Shown: positions 16,776-25,434, numbered from the stretch's first letter. The stretch: 64,000 nt of DNA from Verrucomicrobiota bacterium (GCA_018970725.1 JAGWVU010000026.1:1-64000); one strand, 5' to 3'. Program-made: numbers and translations. Notes: generated by a model not told the origin, from the letters alone.

Positions 16776-17654
16776 TCAGTGCTGGGTCGCCTCGAGCACC
16801 GGCGCTTGGATGTTCGACGCGGCCTTGAGGCGGCCGACGATTTCCTGAATGCTCGTGTCCCGCCAGTCCTGCAGGTATTGCCGGGCCAGTTCGTCGCGGA
16901 TTTCCGGGAAGGGAAGCGGAACCGGAGGTTTGCGGTCGACCACCTTGAAGACATGGAAGCCGAAGTGGCTCGAGACCACCGGGCTGATTTCGCCGATCTC
17001 CATGGAAAAGGTCACGATTTCCAGTTCCCGCAGCATCGTGCCCTGGCGGTAAAAACCGAGGTCCATCTGATGCTCCGGGCGGCAAAGCTCCTGCGCCTTG
17101 GCCTCGAAATCGGCTCCGCCCAGAAGGGCCCGCCGGGCCTCGCGCAGGGATTCAAAACATTGGACCGCGTCTTCCGCTCCCATCGGCTCCAGATAAAGAT
17201 GCCATGCCCGGATTTCTTCCGGACTCTGGAAGTGTTCGATGTGCGCCAACTGGAACTGCCGAAGCTCCTCGTCGGTGGGCTCCGGGTCGGGGCCGAGAAG
17301 GTGATCCAGAACCCGGGTCACCGCCAGGGTTTCGCTCACGCGCTGCCTGATCTTGTCTTCCTGCTGCGGAGTGTAGCCCGTGTTGCGGTAAAAATTCTCG
17401 TCGCTCCCGTGCTGGGCCTTGAGATCGGCCACCGCCTGATCCAACTCCTCCGCCGGATTCTCCCCGAGAACCCGGAGACACTCCTGCCGCAGCAGGGTCC
17501 GGTTGATCACATGATCGAGCGCCCTCTGCCGGAACTCCGGATCCCGGTCACAACAAACCACCTCCCCGCGGGATTCGTGATGTTGCTTGATCGCGTCGAA
17601 TTCCTCCTCGATCACGCGGTCCTCGACTTCTTCGCTGTTGATCACCAAAGGCAT
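16776..17654 (-). CDS. Parvulin-type peptidyl-prolyl isomerase
   Basis: 292 aa. The N-terminal part is helical and chaperone-like (INSEEVEDRVIEEEFDAI..., related to SurA/NifM N-terminal regions). The parvulin domain covers about 165-265 with the usual GFYRQGTM...F....GEISPVV.S.FGFHVFKV signature. No signal peptide, so a cytoplasmic, NifM-like folding helper is more likely than SurA. Start choice: ATG at 17654 (MPLVIN), which matches how relatives begin; ATG at 17666 and TTG at 17693 are in frame upstream. First gene of the run parvulin-TPR-hydrolase-YjbQ. Confidence 0.85.
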   Translation of the reverse strand: MPLVINSEEVEDRVIEEEFDAIKQHHESRGEVVCCDRDPEFRQRALDHVINRTLLRQECLRVLGENPAEELDQAVADLKAQHGSDENFYRNTGYTPQQEDKIRQRVSETLAVTRVLDHLLGPDPEPTDEELRQFQLAHIEHFQSPEEIRAWHLYLEPMGAEDAVQCFESLREARRALLGGADFEAKAQELCRPEHQMDLGFYRQGTMLRELEIVTFSMEIGEISPVVSSHFGFHVFKVVDRKPPVPLPFPEIRDELARQYLQDWRDTSIQEIVGRLKAASNIQAPVLEATQH

Positions 17655-17664
17655 GGGGGCTAAC

Positions 17665-17736
17665 ATCCTGAGCCTATAATCTCCATATGTCAAATTTGCG
17701 ACGCAGACTTGACATCATTGATGCATTTTTGATACT
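17665..17736. promoter_or_regulatory. Compact divergent promoter region, parvulin / small membrane protein
   Basis: Two consensus -35 hexamers point outward. On the plus strand TTGACA at 17709-17714 is followed after 16 bases by GATACT at 17731-17736 (four of six -10 matches), ten bases before the ATG at 17747. On the minus strand TTGACA at 17693-17688 is followed after 17 bases by the weak CAGGAT (17670-17665), ten bases before the ATG at 17654. A perfect plus-strand TATAAT also lies at 17675-17680 but has no -35 partner. Either outward promoter would give nearly leaderless transcripts. Confidence 0.5.
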
Positions 17737-17746
17737 CGATACCAAG

Positions 17747-17977
17747 ATGAAAATCCGGACCGCCTCTTTTCTTGCCGCCGCCATGCTCCTTTCCAGTCCG
17801 GTCGCCCAGGCCGGGTCGGTTGAAAAGAAGCCCTTGAACCTTCAGGAGATCACCCAACTCGCCGTTGAGGAGGAGCTGGACAAGGAAGTTCTGGCGGAGA
17901 CCGAAGCCGGTCTCAAGAGTGGATCGGGCCTCGTGATCCTGCTCATCATCGGCGTCGCGGTGCTGGTCGCCCTCTGA
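17747..17977 (+). CDS. Small exported/membrane protein of unknown function
   Basis: 76 aa with a clear signal peptide (MKIRTASFLAAAMLLSSPVAQA, cleavage after about residue 22), a short acidic middle (LNLQEITQLAVEEELDKEVLAE) and a C-terminal hydrophobic stretch (GLVILLIIGVAVLVAL) that could span the membrane. No family recognised. The ATG at 17747 starts the signal peptide; an upstream in-frame ATG at 17687 would place the promoter inside the gene. No ribosome-binding site precedes it. Monocistronic by context, with divergent and convergent neighbours. Confidence 0.75.
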   Translation: MKIRTASFLAAAMLLSSPVAQAGSVEKKPLNLQEITQLAVEEELDKEVLAETEAGLKSGSGLVILLIIGVAVLVAL

Positions 17978-17981
17978 TTTT

Positions 17982-17995
17982 CCGCCTGATGGCGG
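17982..17995 (+). terminator. Short hairpin after the small membrane protein gene
   Basis: CCGCC-TGAT-GGCGG lies five bases after the stop codon. The stem is only five pairs and the tail has no T run, so termination is doubtful. The rest of the gap to 18168 shows one more small hairpin (GCGGG-AAG-CCCGC, 18077-18089) and no gene. Confidence 0.3.
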
Positions 17996-18168
17996 GTTGG
18001 ATGGAATCGGTTTTTCGGCAACGCTTGTCGGTTGTGGCGCAGCGCGGTGGCGAGCGGGAGGAGGATCGTTTTGCAGGCGGGAAGCCCGCATGACCTCACA
18101 GCCGAGACGGTTTTGTCCCGGCCAGAGACGGTCATCCCGCTTGACGGTCGCCAGGCTGCGGCAGGAGG

Positions 18169-18615
18169 TCAGCGGAGTCCCTGGGGGCTCAGGAGGTAGC
18201 TCTTTTCCGGGACGACGCTAAAGCGTTGTTTCATCGCCTCCCGCCCCAGGAGCATGCGGAAGGTCATTTTCTCCCGGTTGGTCAGGTTTAGATCGATCGT
18301 CCACTCGTGGGTTCCCAAGAGGACCCGGGTGCGGATGAAGGGGCGCCGTTCCGCGTGGCCCCCGGAATCCTTGACCACCCGGAATTCGGTGACCGGTTCT
18401 TCCCGGGTGACTGCGATGGACGGGTCATCGGTGAACGGATGCAGGCGGAACCGGACGTAGGGAAGACCGCCCTTGTCCACGATTTGGTAGTCGTGGGTAT
18501 GCAGGGCGGAAGAGCGGGCACCGGTATCGATTTTGGCCTTGATGGCCGGAACTCCGAGATCTGGCAGGGAGAGCCACTCGCGCCAGCCGATCTGCGGGCG
18601 GGGAACGTGGGTCAT
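18169..18615 (-). CDS. Retropepsin-like protease (RimK-associated zinc-protease family)
   Basis: 148-aa protein of COG4067, often named ATP-dependent zinc protease but built on a retropepsin-like aspartic fold. The active-site motif is KAKIDTGARSSALH at about 23-36 (catalytic D-T-G-A). Other family marks are GWREWLSLPDL near the start and the LLGREAMKQRF segment near the end. Length is typical. Its ATG overlaps the stop of the DUF971 gene by four bases, placing it last in the heptose operon; its target is unknown. Confidence 0.87.
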   Translation of the reverse strand: MTHVPRPQIGWREWLSLPDLGVPAIKAKIDTGARSSALHTHDYQIVDKGGLPYVRFRLHPFTDDPSIAVTREEPVTEFRVVKDSGGHAERRPFIRTRVLLGTHEWTIDLNLTNREKMTFRMLLGREAMKQRFSVVPEKSYLLSPQGLR

Positions 18616-18920
18616 GCGGAGAGTGAACTGGCGATTTCCTTGAGGTAAGCGAACGTGTAAATGCCGGTCCGGTGACCGTCGCTGAAAGAGAATTGGACGC
18701 CATAGCCCCCGACCGGAGCCCAACCGGTTACGGTTACGCCCGGATAATCCCGGACCATCGAGCCGCCGATGGTCTTTCCGAGGAGATCACGCTCGCCCTG
18801 TTGCTCGGCACTTGGGGAGAGGGCCCGGAGTTTCTCCATGGGCAGATAATCCTCGGAGCCATCCTGCCAGCGGATGGCGACCTCCTGGCCGATGCATTGA
18901 ATGTCTTCCGGGCGGATCAT
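18612..18920 (-). CDS. DUF971 domain protein
   Basis: 102-aa stand-alone DUF971 protein, the fold found at the N-terminus of gamma-butyrobetaine hydroxylases and also as a small free protein near iron-sulfur and LPS genes. Typical features: AIRWQDGSEDYLPMEKLRAL, then VTGWAPVGGYGVQFSFSDGH and GIYTFAYL. The ATG at 18920 was chosen over the longer open frame since the fold starts there. It overlaps gmhA by four bases and the protease gene by four bases. Function unknown; no catalytic residues are expected. Confidence 0.88.
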   Translation of the reverse strand: MIRPEDIQCIGQEVAIRWQDGSEDYLPMEKLRALSPSAEQQGERDLLGKTIGGSMVRDYPGVTVTGWAPVGGYGVQFSFSDGHRTGIYTFAYLKEIASSLSA

Positions 18921-19498
18921 GGTGACGAGGGGGGGGCGGTCTGGTTCTCGATGGCTTCGCAAAGGGTATGCCCGATGAAAATGTGCGCTTCCTGAACCCG
19001 GGCCGCCTTTGGCGAGGGAACGATGAGCACATGTTGCGCCATTTGGGCCAATTTTCCGCCGGTGCCGCCGGAAAATCCGATCGTGGTCAATCCCATGCGG
19101 TTCGCGGTGTCGATGCCCCGGAGCACGTTTGCGCTGTTGCCTGAGGTGGAGAGTCCGATGATTACATCACCGGGGCGGCACAGTCCCTCGATCTGGCGGG
19201 AGAAGATGGCCTCGTAACCGTAGTCATTGGCGACCGCGGTGAGGATGGAGGAATCGGTGGTCAGGGCGATGGAGGGGAGGGCGGCGCGCTCCCTCTGGAA
19301 ACGCCCGACCAATTCGGCCGCGAGATGTTGGGAGTCGGCGGCGCTTCCCCCGTTGCCCATGAAGCAGATCTTGGCGCCGGACTGGATGGCTTGGGAGGCG
19401 ATGCGGGCGATCTCGAGGAAGGCGGCAGCCTGGGTTTCCAAGGCGCGCATGACATCGAGGTGTTCGGTGAGCCGGGTTGAAAAAAGATTGGGGTCCAT
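18917..19498 (-). CDS. gmhA: Sedoheptulose-7-phosphate isomerase
   Basis: 193-aa SIS-domain enzyme that converts D-sedoheptulose 7-phosphate to D-glycero-D-manno-heptose 7-phosphate, the first step to the heptose of LPS inner core. Diagnostic stretches are FMGNGGSAADSQHLAAEL (47-64), LTTDSSILTAVANDYGYE, the second sugar-phosphate loop GLSTSGNSANVL and VQEAHIFIGHTLCE, whose His and Glu are catalytic in the family. Length is normal. It follows rfaE1 with a nine-base gap. Confidence 0.95.
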   Translation of the reverse strand: MDPNLFSTRLTEHLDVMRALETQAAAFLEIARIASQAIQSGAKICFMGNGGSAADSQHLAAELVGRFQRERAALPSIALTTDSSILTAVANDYGYEAIFSRQIEGLCRPGDVIIGLSTSGNSANVLRGIDTANRMGLTTIGFSGGTGGKLAQMAQHVLIVPSPKAARVQEAHIFIGHTLCEAIENQTAPPSSP

Positions 19499-19507
19499 GG
19501 CGGGGGG

Positions 19508-20506
19508 TCAGGCGGGGATTGACTCCCGTAATTCGGTGGGGGTCAGGGTGGCGGTTCCGAGTTTTCCCACCACCACGCCGCTGGCCAGATTGGAAATCTG
19601 CACGGCTTCCAGAGCGGAACCTCCGGCCGCGAGGGTGAGGGTGAGCAGGGCCACGGCGGTATCACCCGCGCCGGAGACGTCAAAGACCTCCCGGTGCCTT
19701 GCCGGGACATGGCGGGGCGTGCCGGAACGGTCGAACAAAAGCATGCCGTGTTCCCCGAGGGTGATGAGGAGCATGGCCATGTCCCAGCGTTCCAGCAGAA
19801 GACGTCCCACTTCAAGGAGCGGGAGATCCTCCAGCGGATTTGGCGCCGGAGCCGGCTCGGGAAGACCGGCCATGCGGAAGGCCTCCAACCGGTTGGGCTT
19901 GAGCACGGTCACCTTGTCCCATGACAATTTGTTGTTCGGGTTGGGGTCCGCGGTGACCACGATGCCGTGCCGGTTGGCCAGGGAGACGATGCCCTCGATG
20001 ATCGGCTGGTGGAGCAGGCCCTTCCCGTAATCTTCCAGAATGATGGCATCGATCTCCTCCGCGCGGCTCTCCAGACGCTCCATCATCCCGTCGATCTGTG
20101 TCGCGGACAGGGACATGGGGGATTCCCGGTCGACCCGGCAAACCTGTTGATGCCGGGCGACGACCCGTGTTTTGACGATGGTTTCGGTCAGGCTGTCGCG
20201 GACGATGCCGTTGGTGTCGATCCCCTCCGCGGCGAGGAGTTGCACCAGATGGGCCCCGTAGTCATCCGTTCCGATGAGGCCCATGAGGGAGACATGCGGG
20301 GTGAAGGGGGTAAGGTTGCGGGCCACGTTGGCCGCGCCGCCCGGGTAAGCGCTCTCTCTTTGGACGTGCACCACGGGCACGGGAGCTTCCGGGGAGATCC
20401 GGCTGACGTTCCCCCAAATGAAACGGTCCAGCATGAGATCCCCGATCACCAACAGGCGCTTGGATCGGTAACTGGAGAGGAATGCATCGATGCGGTCGCG
20501 GGTCAT
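19508..20506 (-). CDS. rfaE1: D-glycero-beta-D-manno-heptose-7-phosphate kinase
   Basis: 332-aa PfkB-family sugar kinase equal to the N-terminal (kinase) half of HldE/RfaE; it makes heptose 1,7-bisphosphate. Visible motifs: VIGDLMLDRFIWGNVSRISPEAPVP (split here as VIGDLMLDRFIWG and SRISPEAPVPV), GGAANVARNL, and the PfkB signature DVSGAGDTAVALL with the catalytic Asp. The adenylyltransferase half of bifunctional HldE is absent, so that step must be elsewhere. It lies 30 bases after the NusG-like gene. Confidence 0.94.
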   Translation of the reverse strand: MTRDRIDAFLSSYRSKRLLVIGDLMLDRFIWGNVSRISPEAPVPVVHVQRESAYPGGAANVARNLTPFTPHVSLMGLIGTDDYGAHLVQLLAAEGIDTNGIVRDSLTETIVKTRVVARHQQVCRVDRESPMSLSATQIDGMMERLESRAEEIDAIILEDYGKGLLHQPIIEGIVSLANRHGIVVTADPNPNNKLSWDKVTVLKPNRLEAFRMAGLPEPAPAPNPLEDLPLLEVGRLLLERWDMAMLLITLGEHGMLLFDRSGTPRHVPARHREVFDVSGAGDTAVALLTLTLAAGGSALEAVQISNLASGVVVGKLGTATLTPTELRESIPA

Positions 20507-20536
20507 GGGCTATCGGGACAATACCTGCCCCTTCAC

Positions 20537-21097
20537 TCAACGCGAAACATCGGTTGTGGCCAGTCGAATGTTTTCCTTCTTGCTCAAGATGTCCAACGTG
20601 ACCGTGACCTCGCGGACTTCGCCGAGAAGATCGAGAAGGATGCGGACGCGATCGCGCGCGGGGAAGATCCGGGTGATCACGGTGCGGATGCCCCGCATGG
20701 GGCCCTCGACGACCTCGACTTCGTCACCGGGCTGGAATTGCTCCGTGACGGTGATCACTTTGCGGTCGTCCACGGCCTGCTGCCATTCGGCGATGATCTC
20801 GTCCGGAACGGAGGGGTAGGAGCCGGAACCGAAGCGGACCACCCGAAGGACGGCGTGGGCACCGTTGACCGCCCGCAGGCTGCCGAGGATTTTGAAACGG
20901 GCGAACAGGTAGCCGGGAAAGAGGGCCTCGACGAACCAGACCTTTCCGCGCGCGGTCTTCTTCTGAAAGCGGATCCGGGGACAAAAGACCTCGACGCCCT
21001 CGAGATGCGCGAGATTGGCCGAGGCGATGTGTTCGCACTTCGGCTTGGTTTGCACGCAATACCACTGACTGTCTTTGTTCGACTGGTTTTCGACCAT
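20537..21097 (-). CDS. NusG/RfaH-like transcription antitermination factor
   Basis: 186-aa NusG paralogue. The NGN domain occupies about 8-115 (WYCVQTKPKCEH, VEVFCPRIRF, ALFPGYLFARF, VNGAHAVLRVVRFG) and a KOW-containing C-terminal domain about 130-180 (FQPGDEVEVVEGPMRGIRTVI). RfaH-type proteins ride with RNA polymerase and suppress termination in long envelope-polysaccharide operons. As first gene of the heptose operon it probably regulates LPS or exopolysaccharide genes, here or elsewhere (inference). It is not the housekeeping NusG, which would sit near rplK and secE. Confidence 0.92.
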   Translation of the reverse strand: MVENQSNKDSQWYCVQTKPKCEHIASANLAHLEGVEVFCPRIRFQKKTARGKVWFVEALFPGYLFARFKILGSLRAVNGAHAVLRVVRFGSGSYPSVPDEIIAEWQQAVDDRKVITVTEQFQPGDEVEVVEGPMRGIRTVITRIFPARDRVRILLDLLGEVREVTVTLDILSKKENIRLATTDVSR

Positions 21098-21226
21098 GGG
21101 ACCTTGGGACGCGGGAGGCTTGCAATCTACGCCGTTTGGACGCTCCCGCCACTGATTCCCGTCCTCGGGGCGTTCATTTCTCCAGTGTCGTTCGCCCGGA
21201 TGCCGGGCTCGAACGTATCCCGGGCG

Positions 21227-22738
21227 ATGGTTCTACGGAATTTGGTGGTGGTGCTGGGAGATCAACTGGATGCCGATTCAGCCGCATTCGACGGCTTCGA
21301 CCCGCAGCGCGATGCGGTCTGGATGGCGGAGGTGAGTGCCGAGAGCACCAAGGTGTGGAGCGCGAAACCGAGGATCGCCCTGTTTTTGTCGGCGATGCGT
21401 CATTTCCGGGAATTCCTGCGGAGCCGGGGTTGGACGGTGTTGTATCAGGAGATGGTGGCGGGCACCTTGGGCGGCCATCTCCGTGAGGCGGTCGCGCGGC
21501 ATGCCCCGGAACGGGTGATCGCCTTGGAGCCGGGGGAATGGTCGGTCCGGTCGGAGTTGGCGGGGGTCGAGGGCATCGAGTGGCGGGAAGACCGGCATTT
21601 TTTGTGTGGGCGGGACGAGTTTGCGGCGCATGCAAAGGGTCGGAAGCAGTTGCGGATGGAGTTCTTTTACCGCGAGATGCGCCGCCGTCACGACGTCCTG
21701 ATGGAGAATGGCCAGCCCGTCGGGGGCGAATGGAATTTCGATCAGGAGAATCGCGGAAGTTTCGGCAAGGAGGGGCCGCCGCTCCATCTCCCGCCGCGCC
21801 GTTTCGAACCCGACGCCCTGACGCGCGAGGTCATTGCCCTGGTGAACGAGCGGTTCGCGGAGCATCCGGGAGATTTGACGCAATTCGACTGGCCGGTGAC
21901 CGCCGGGGAAGCCTTGGAAGCGTTGGATGACTTCATCGAACGTCGTTTGCCGCAGTTCGGGGAGTGGCAGGACGCGATGTGGACCGGGGAGCCGTGGCTT
22001 TTTCACGCGCGCCTCAGTGCGGCGATGAACCTGAAACTGCTCAACCCGCGCCGGGTCATTGCCCGTGCGGAGGAAGCCTGGCGTCAGGGGCGGGTTCCGC
22101 TGGCGGCGGCGGAAGGGTTCATCCGCCAGATCCTCGGTTGGCGGGAATACGTCCGGGGCATCTACTGGCAGTTCATGCCGGATTATCTGGAGCGCAATGC
22201 GCTGGGGGCGGATCAATCCCTGCCGCCGTTTTACTGGACCGGGGACACCTCGATGGTTTGCCTGCGGGAATCGATCGGACAGACCCTCCGGCTTGGTTAT
22301 GCACACCACATCCAGCGCCTCATGGTCACGGGGCTTTACGCCTTGCTGCTCGGGGTTCGGCCGCGGGAGGTTCATGAGTGGTATCTGGCGGTTTATGTGG
22401 ACGCCGTCGAATGGGTGGAGTTACCAAACACATTGGGTATGTCTCAATACGCGGACGGAGGCATCATGGCAAGCAAGCCTTATGCGGCCACCGGGAAATA
22501 CATCCAGCGGATGTCGAACTATTGCGCCGGATGCCGGTTCCGACCCGGCGAGTCGACCGGTCCCGATGCCTGCCCCTTCACTTCGCTTTACTGGGATTTC
22601 CTGCTGCGGCACGAGCCGGAATTGGCGCGGAATCCGCGCATGGTGATGCAGGTCCGCAATCTGGCGCGGCTCTCTCCCGACCAGCGCGCCGCCATTCAGG
22701 AGCGGGCCGGCCGGATCCGGGCGGGTGAGGTGGGGTGA
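21227..22738 (+). CDS. Cryptochrome/photolyase-family protein, FeS-BCP type
   Basis: 503 aa, matching the iron-sulfur bacterial cryptochrome/photolyase class (PhrB/CryB type), which repairs (6-4) photoproducts using FAD, a lumazine antenna and a 4Fe-4S cluster. It opens with LRNLVVVLGDQLD, carries the helical FAD domain (ILGWREYVRGIYW, HHIQRLMVTGLYALL, YADGGIMASKPYA) and the C-terminal cluster cysteines in NYCAGCRFRP and DACPFTSLYWDF. Start: ATG at 21227; ATG at 21200 is also in frame. The antisense NusG-like start lies 129 bases away; that gap shows no other feature. Confidence 0.93.
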   Translation: MVLRNLVVVLGDQLDADSAAFDGFDPQRDAVWMAEVSAESTKVWSAKPRIALFLSAMRHFREFLRSRGWTVLYQEMVAGTLGGHLREAVARHAPERVIALEPGEWSVRSELAGVEGIEWREDRHFLCGRDEFAAHAKGRKQLRMEFFYREMRRRHDVLMENGQPVGGEWNFDQENRGSFGKEGPPLHLPPRRFEPDALTREVIALVNERFAEHPGDLTQFDWPVTAGEALEALDDFIERRLPQFGEWQDAMWTGEPWLFHARLSAAMNLKLLNPRRVIARAEEAWRQGRVPLAAAEGFIRQILGWREYVRGIYWQFMPDYLERNALGADQSLPPFYWTGDTSMVCLRESIGQTLRLGYAHHIQRLMVTGLYALLLGVRPREVHEWYLAVYVDAVEWVELPNTLGMSQYADGGIMASKPYAATGKYIQRMSNYCAGCRFRPGESTGPDACPFTSLYWDFLLRHEPELARNPRMVMQVRNLARLSPDQRAAIQERAGRIRAGEVG

Positions 22739-22789
22739 GGCGGAAAGCTCTTGCCTTTCGGAGAGGATCACGCGCAGAATCCTCCTCCG

Positions 22790-24313
22790 ATGGATCGCAC
22801 CTTTCGCACCGGCTTCGCGCTCATTCTCTGTTCCTTGACAGTTGCCGCCGCCGGCCCTTCGCCTGCGGAGGTCAAGGCCGCCCTGGTGAAAGCGGTGGGT
22901 TTTTACCATGCCAAGGCTTCCATTCATGGAGGTTATGTCTACCGTTACAGCGGAGATTTCAGCTTGCGCGAGGCCGAGGGGATCCCCGGGCCGGACACCA
23001 TCTGGATCCAACCTCCGGGCACTCCGGCCATTGGCGCGGCGTTTCTGGATGTGTATGAAGTGACGCGAACCCCGGCCTGTCTCGCTGCGGCCGTCGACGC
23101 GGCCCACGCCCTGACCCGGACGCAAATGGCTTCCGGCGGATGGGATTATGCAGGGCATTTCGATGCTGGCAGCCGGGAGAAGCGATTCTACCGGCGGGAT
23201 CCGGCGGGAAATTTGTTGGAGCGTTCCGCCGCTCCGGGCGGGGAGGCCGGGTGGCATGTTTGGCGTCGGCGGGAGCACCACGAGACCAATTACACCACGT
23301 TGGACGATGACGTCACCCAGAGCGCGCTGCGCCTGCTGATGCGGGTGGATCAGGCGCTTGGTTTCGGGGACGCGGAGATTCACGAGGCCGTCCTGTATGG
23401 ATTGAAGGCGATTTGTCAGGCCCAATATCCCTGTGGGGCTTGGTCGGCCGCTTTTGAAACCTACCCGCGAACGCCGCCGGATCCCGCTCTTTACCCCGTG
23501 AAGCAGGCTTCCGCCCCGGACTCTTGGTCCAGAACGTGGACGAAGGATTTCACCGGCTGTTATGTCACCAATGACAATCTGCATGCGACCATGATCCGCA
23601 CCTTGTTGCTCGCCGGACAGATCTACAAGGACACCGTGAGTCTCGATGCCGCCCGGCGCGCGGGAGAGTTCCTGATCCGGGCGCAAATGCCGGAGCCGCA
23701 ACCCGGATGGGCCCAGCAGTATGATGAACGGATGCAGCCGGTTTGGAGCCGCGCGTTCGAACCTCCGGCCGTCAGCGGAAGGGAATCCCAGGCCATGATG
23801 TGGGCCCTGCTGACGGTTTGCGCGGCCACGGGCGACAAGAAATTCCTCGGACCGCTGCCGGCCGCCCTCGCTTACTTCCGGAAGTCGCTCTTGCCGGACG
23901 GTCGCTTGGCGCGGTTCTATGAGTTGGGGACGAACAAACCGCTCTATTTCAAGCGGGGCCCTGGCGGCAAAGGGCATGAACTGACCTATGAGGATGACAA
24001 CACCGCCTCGAATTACGGATGGAAGTGGGCTTCCGAATTGGATGCCATCGAGGCGACCGGGAAAAGACTTTCCGCCGGAGGGGTTGCTCCCGGACTTTAC
24101 ACGTTGCCGCCCGTGTCGCGCCCCACCGACGCGGAAGTGGAGCGGATCCTTGACGGCTTGGATGCGGACGGGGCGTGGGTGGAGCGTGAGGGAGAGCGGG
24201 GGATCATGCGCAACGCGGAAGGGAAAAAGACGCAACCGGCCCGAGGGGTGATCCACGGGGATGGCTTCGTGGCCAACGCAACCTCCCTTTGCATTTGGGT
24301 CCGGGGCCGATAA
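22790..24313 (+). CDS. Exported pectate lyase (PL10-like)
   Basis: 507-aa exported protein resembling polysaccharide lyase family 10 pectate lyases, which cleave polygalacturonate by beta-elimination. The signal peptide covers about residues 1-21 (FALILCSLTVAAAG). Family-like blocks include GGWDYAGHFD, HHETNYTTLDDDVTQSALRL, YPCGAWSAAFETYPR and QMPEPQPGWAQQYD near the catalytic region. The ATG at 22790 begins the signal peptide. It lies 51 bases after the photolyase gene and 23 bases before a DUF1080 gene, so the two carbohydrate genes are likely co-transcribed. Substrate is inferred from family. Confidence 0.82.
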   Translation: MDRTFRTGFALILCSLTVAAAGPSPAEVKAALVKAVGFYHAKASIHGGYVYRYSGDFSLREAEGIPGPDTIWIQPPGTPAIGAAFLDVYEVTRTPACLAAAVDAAHALTRTQMASGGWDYAGHFDAGSREKRFYRRDPAGNLLERSAAPGGEAGWHVWRRREHHETNYTTLDDDVTQSALRLLMRVDQALGFGDAEIHEAVLYGLKAICQAQYPCGAWSAAFETYPRTPPDPALYPVKQASAPDSWSRTWTKDFTGCYVTNDNLHATMIRTLLLAGQIYKDTVSLDAARRAGEFLIRAQMPEPQPGWAQQYDERMQPVWSRAFEPPAVSGRESQAMMWALLTVCAATGDKKFLGPLPAALAYFRKSLLPDGRLARFYELGTNKPLYFKRGPGGKGHELTYEDDNTASNYGWKWASELDAIEATGKRLSAGGVAPGLYTLPPVSRPTDAEVERILDGLDADGAWVEREGERGIMRNAEGKKTQPARGVIHGDGFVANATSLCIWVRGR

Positions 24314-24336
24314 GTTGCGCGGACCGGAATTCTCCG

Positions 24337-25125
24337 ATGCGTCTTTTTCCTTTCTATTCCAACCTTCTGGCCCTGTTTTTTGTTTCCGTGGCGGGAGCCG
24401 GAGATGGGTTCACCTCCCTGTTCAATGGAAAGGATTTGTCCGGTTGGGAAGGAGATCCGCGGCTTTGGAGTGTCCGTGAAGGAATCCTCACCGGAGTCTG
24501 CAGCGGGCCCGGGGACTTTGCGAGGAACACGTTCCTCATTTGGCGCGGGGGCGTGGTCAGGGATTTCGAATTGCGCGTGGTGATGCGGGTCAAGGGAGAC
24601 AATAACTCCGGGATTCAATACCGGAGCCGGCCCGCCCCGGACGCCGGGCCCTGGGCGATTTCCGGTTATCAATGTGATGTGCATCCGGCGGTGGAACATA
24701 CCGGCATGACCTACGAGGAGAAGGGGCGGGGGATTTTCGGGTTGAATGGGAAATCCATCGTGCTGGACCCGGAGGGCGGGCGCTGGTTGGTCGGTGAGCA
24801 TGAACCGGTCAGGGTCGATATCTCAGGATGGAACGAATATACCGTCATCGCGTCAGGCAATCGCCTGATCCACCGGGTGAACGGCCGGTTGACCTCCGAA
24901 CTCGTGGATTGTGAGGAGAAGGGTAGGGCCCTGGAGGGCTTGTTGGCGATCCAGCTGCATCATGGCAACCCGAACACCGTCGAGATCCGTGAGGTATCGC
25001 TCAAGGTCTTGCAGGGCGGGGAGGAAATGATTCCCTTTGACGCCTCCAAACTTCCGGCCGGAGCGCGCCGGATCGAGCGACCCGGAACCAAGAATCCTCA
25101 AGGCGTGGGGCCCGCCGCCCGTTGA
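24337..25125 (+). CDS. Exported DUF1080 (3-keto-disaccharide hydrolase) domain protein
   Basis: 262 aa: signal peptide (LLALFFVSVAGAG, residues about 8-21) followed by one DUF1080 domain, a concanavalin-like beta sandwich. Hallmarks: GFTSLFNGKDLSGWEG at the mature start, FELRVVMRV, NNSGIQYRS, GYQCDVH and the C-terminal LLAIQLHHGNP. Relatives hydrolyse 3-keto-glycosides or bind sugar; which applies here is not shown. Follows the pectate lyase. A 7-base inverted repeat (CCGCCCG 25115-25121, CGGGCGG 25138-25144) spans its stop codon but lacks a T tail. Confidence 0.88.
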   Translation: MRLFPFYSNLLALFFVSVAGAGDGFTSLFNGKDLSGWEGDPRLWSVREGILTGVCSGPGDFARNTFLIWRGGVVRDFELRVVMRVKGDNNSGIQYRSRPAPDAGPWAISGYQCDVHPAVEHTGMTYEEKGRGIFGLNGKSIVLDPEGGRWLVGEHEPVRVDISGWNEYTVIASGNRLIHRVNGRLTSELVDCEEKGRALEGLLAIQLHHGNPNTVEIREVSLKVLQGGEEMIPFDASKLPAGARRIERPGTKNPQGVGPAAR

Positions 25126-25224
25126 GTTCCTGCCCTCCGGGCGGAAGCGGTCGGCTGCGGCGTTGGCGATCCGGGATGGGTTGCGAGCGGGACGGGAATG
25201 GCGTAAGAGTGGGACAGAGAAGCG

Positions 25225-25434
25225 ATGGAGATGGGGAAACTGCTCGTGACGGTTGGTCTGGCGCTCGCCTTGGTTGGTGCGCTCCTCATGTCGGGCGTCG
25301 GTTTCGGTTGGGTGGGGCGCCTTCCGGGGGATATCCACGTGGAACGGGATGGATTCAGCTTTCATTTTCCCATCGTCACCTGTCTCCTGGTCAGTCTGAT
25401 CCTGACCGTGCTGCTGGCCCTGCTGCGCCGGTGA
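25225..25434 (+). CDS. DUF2905 small membrane protein
   Basis: 69 aa with two hydrophobic segments (about 5-27 and 48-66) separated by a short loop containing GRLPGDIHVERDGFSFHFP, which is the DUF2905 signature. Function unknown across the family. The start codon is ATG at 25225; a second ATG two codons later is possible. It stands alone between the DUF1080 gene and the convergent DUF1501 gene. Confidence 0.85.
   Translation: MEMGKLLVTVGLALALVGALLMSGVGFGWVGRLPGDIHVERDGFSFHFPIVTCLLVSLILTVLLALLRR

Noticed and set aside
25115-25144. Terminator after the DUF1080 gene
   Set aside because: The 7-base inverted repeat spans the stop codon and has a 16-base loop and no T tail; noted in the gene entry only.
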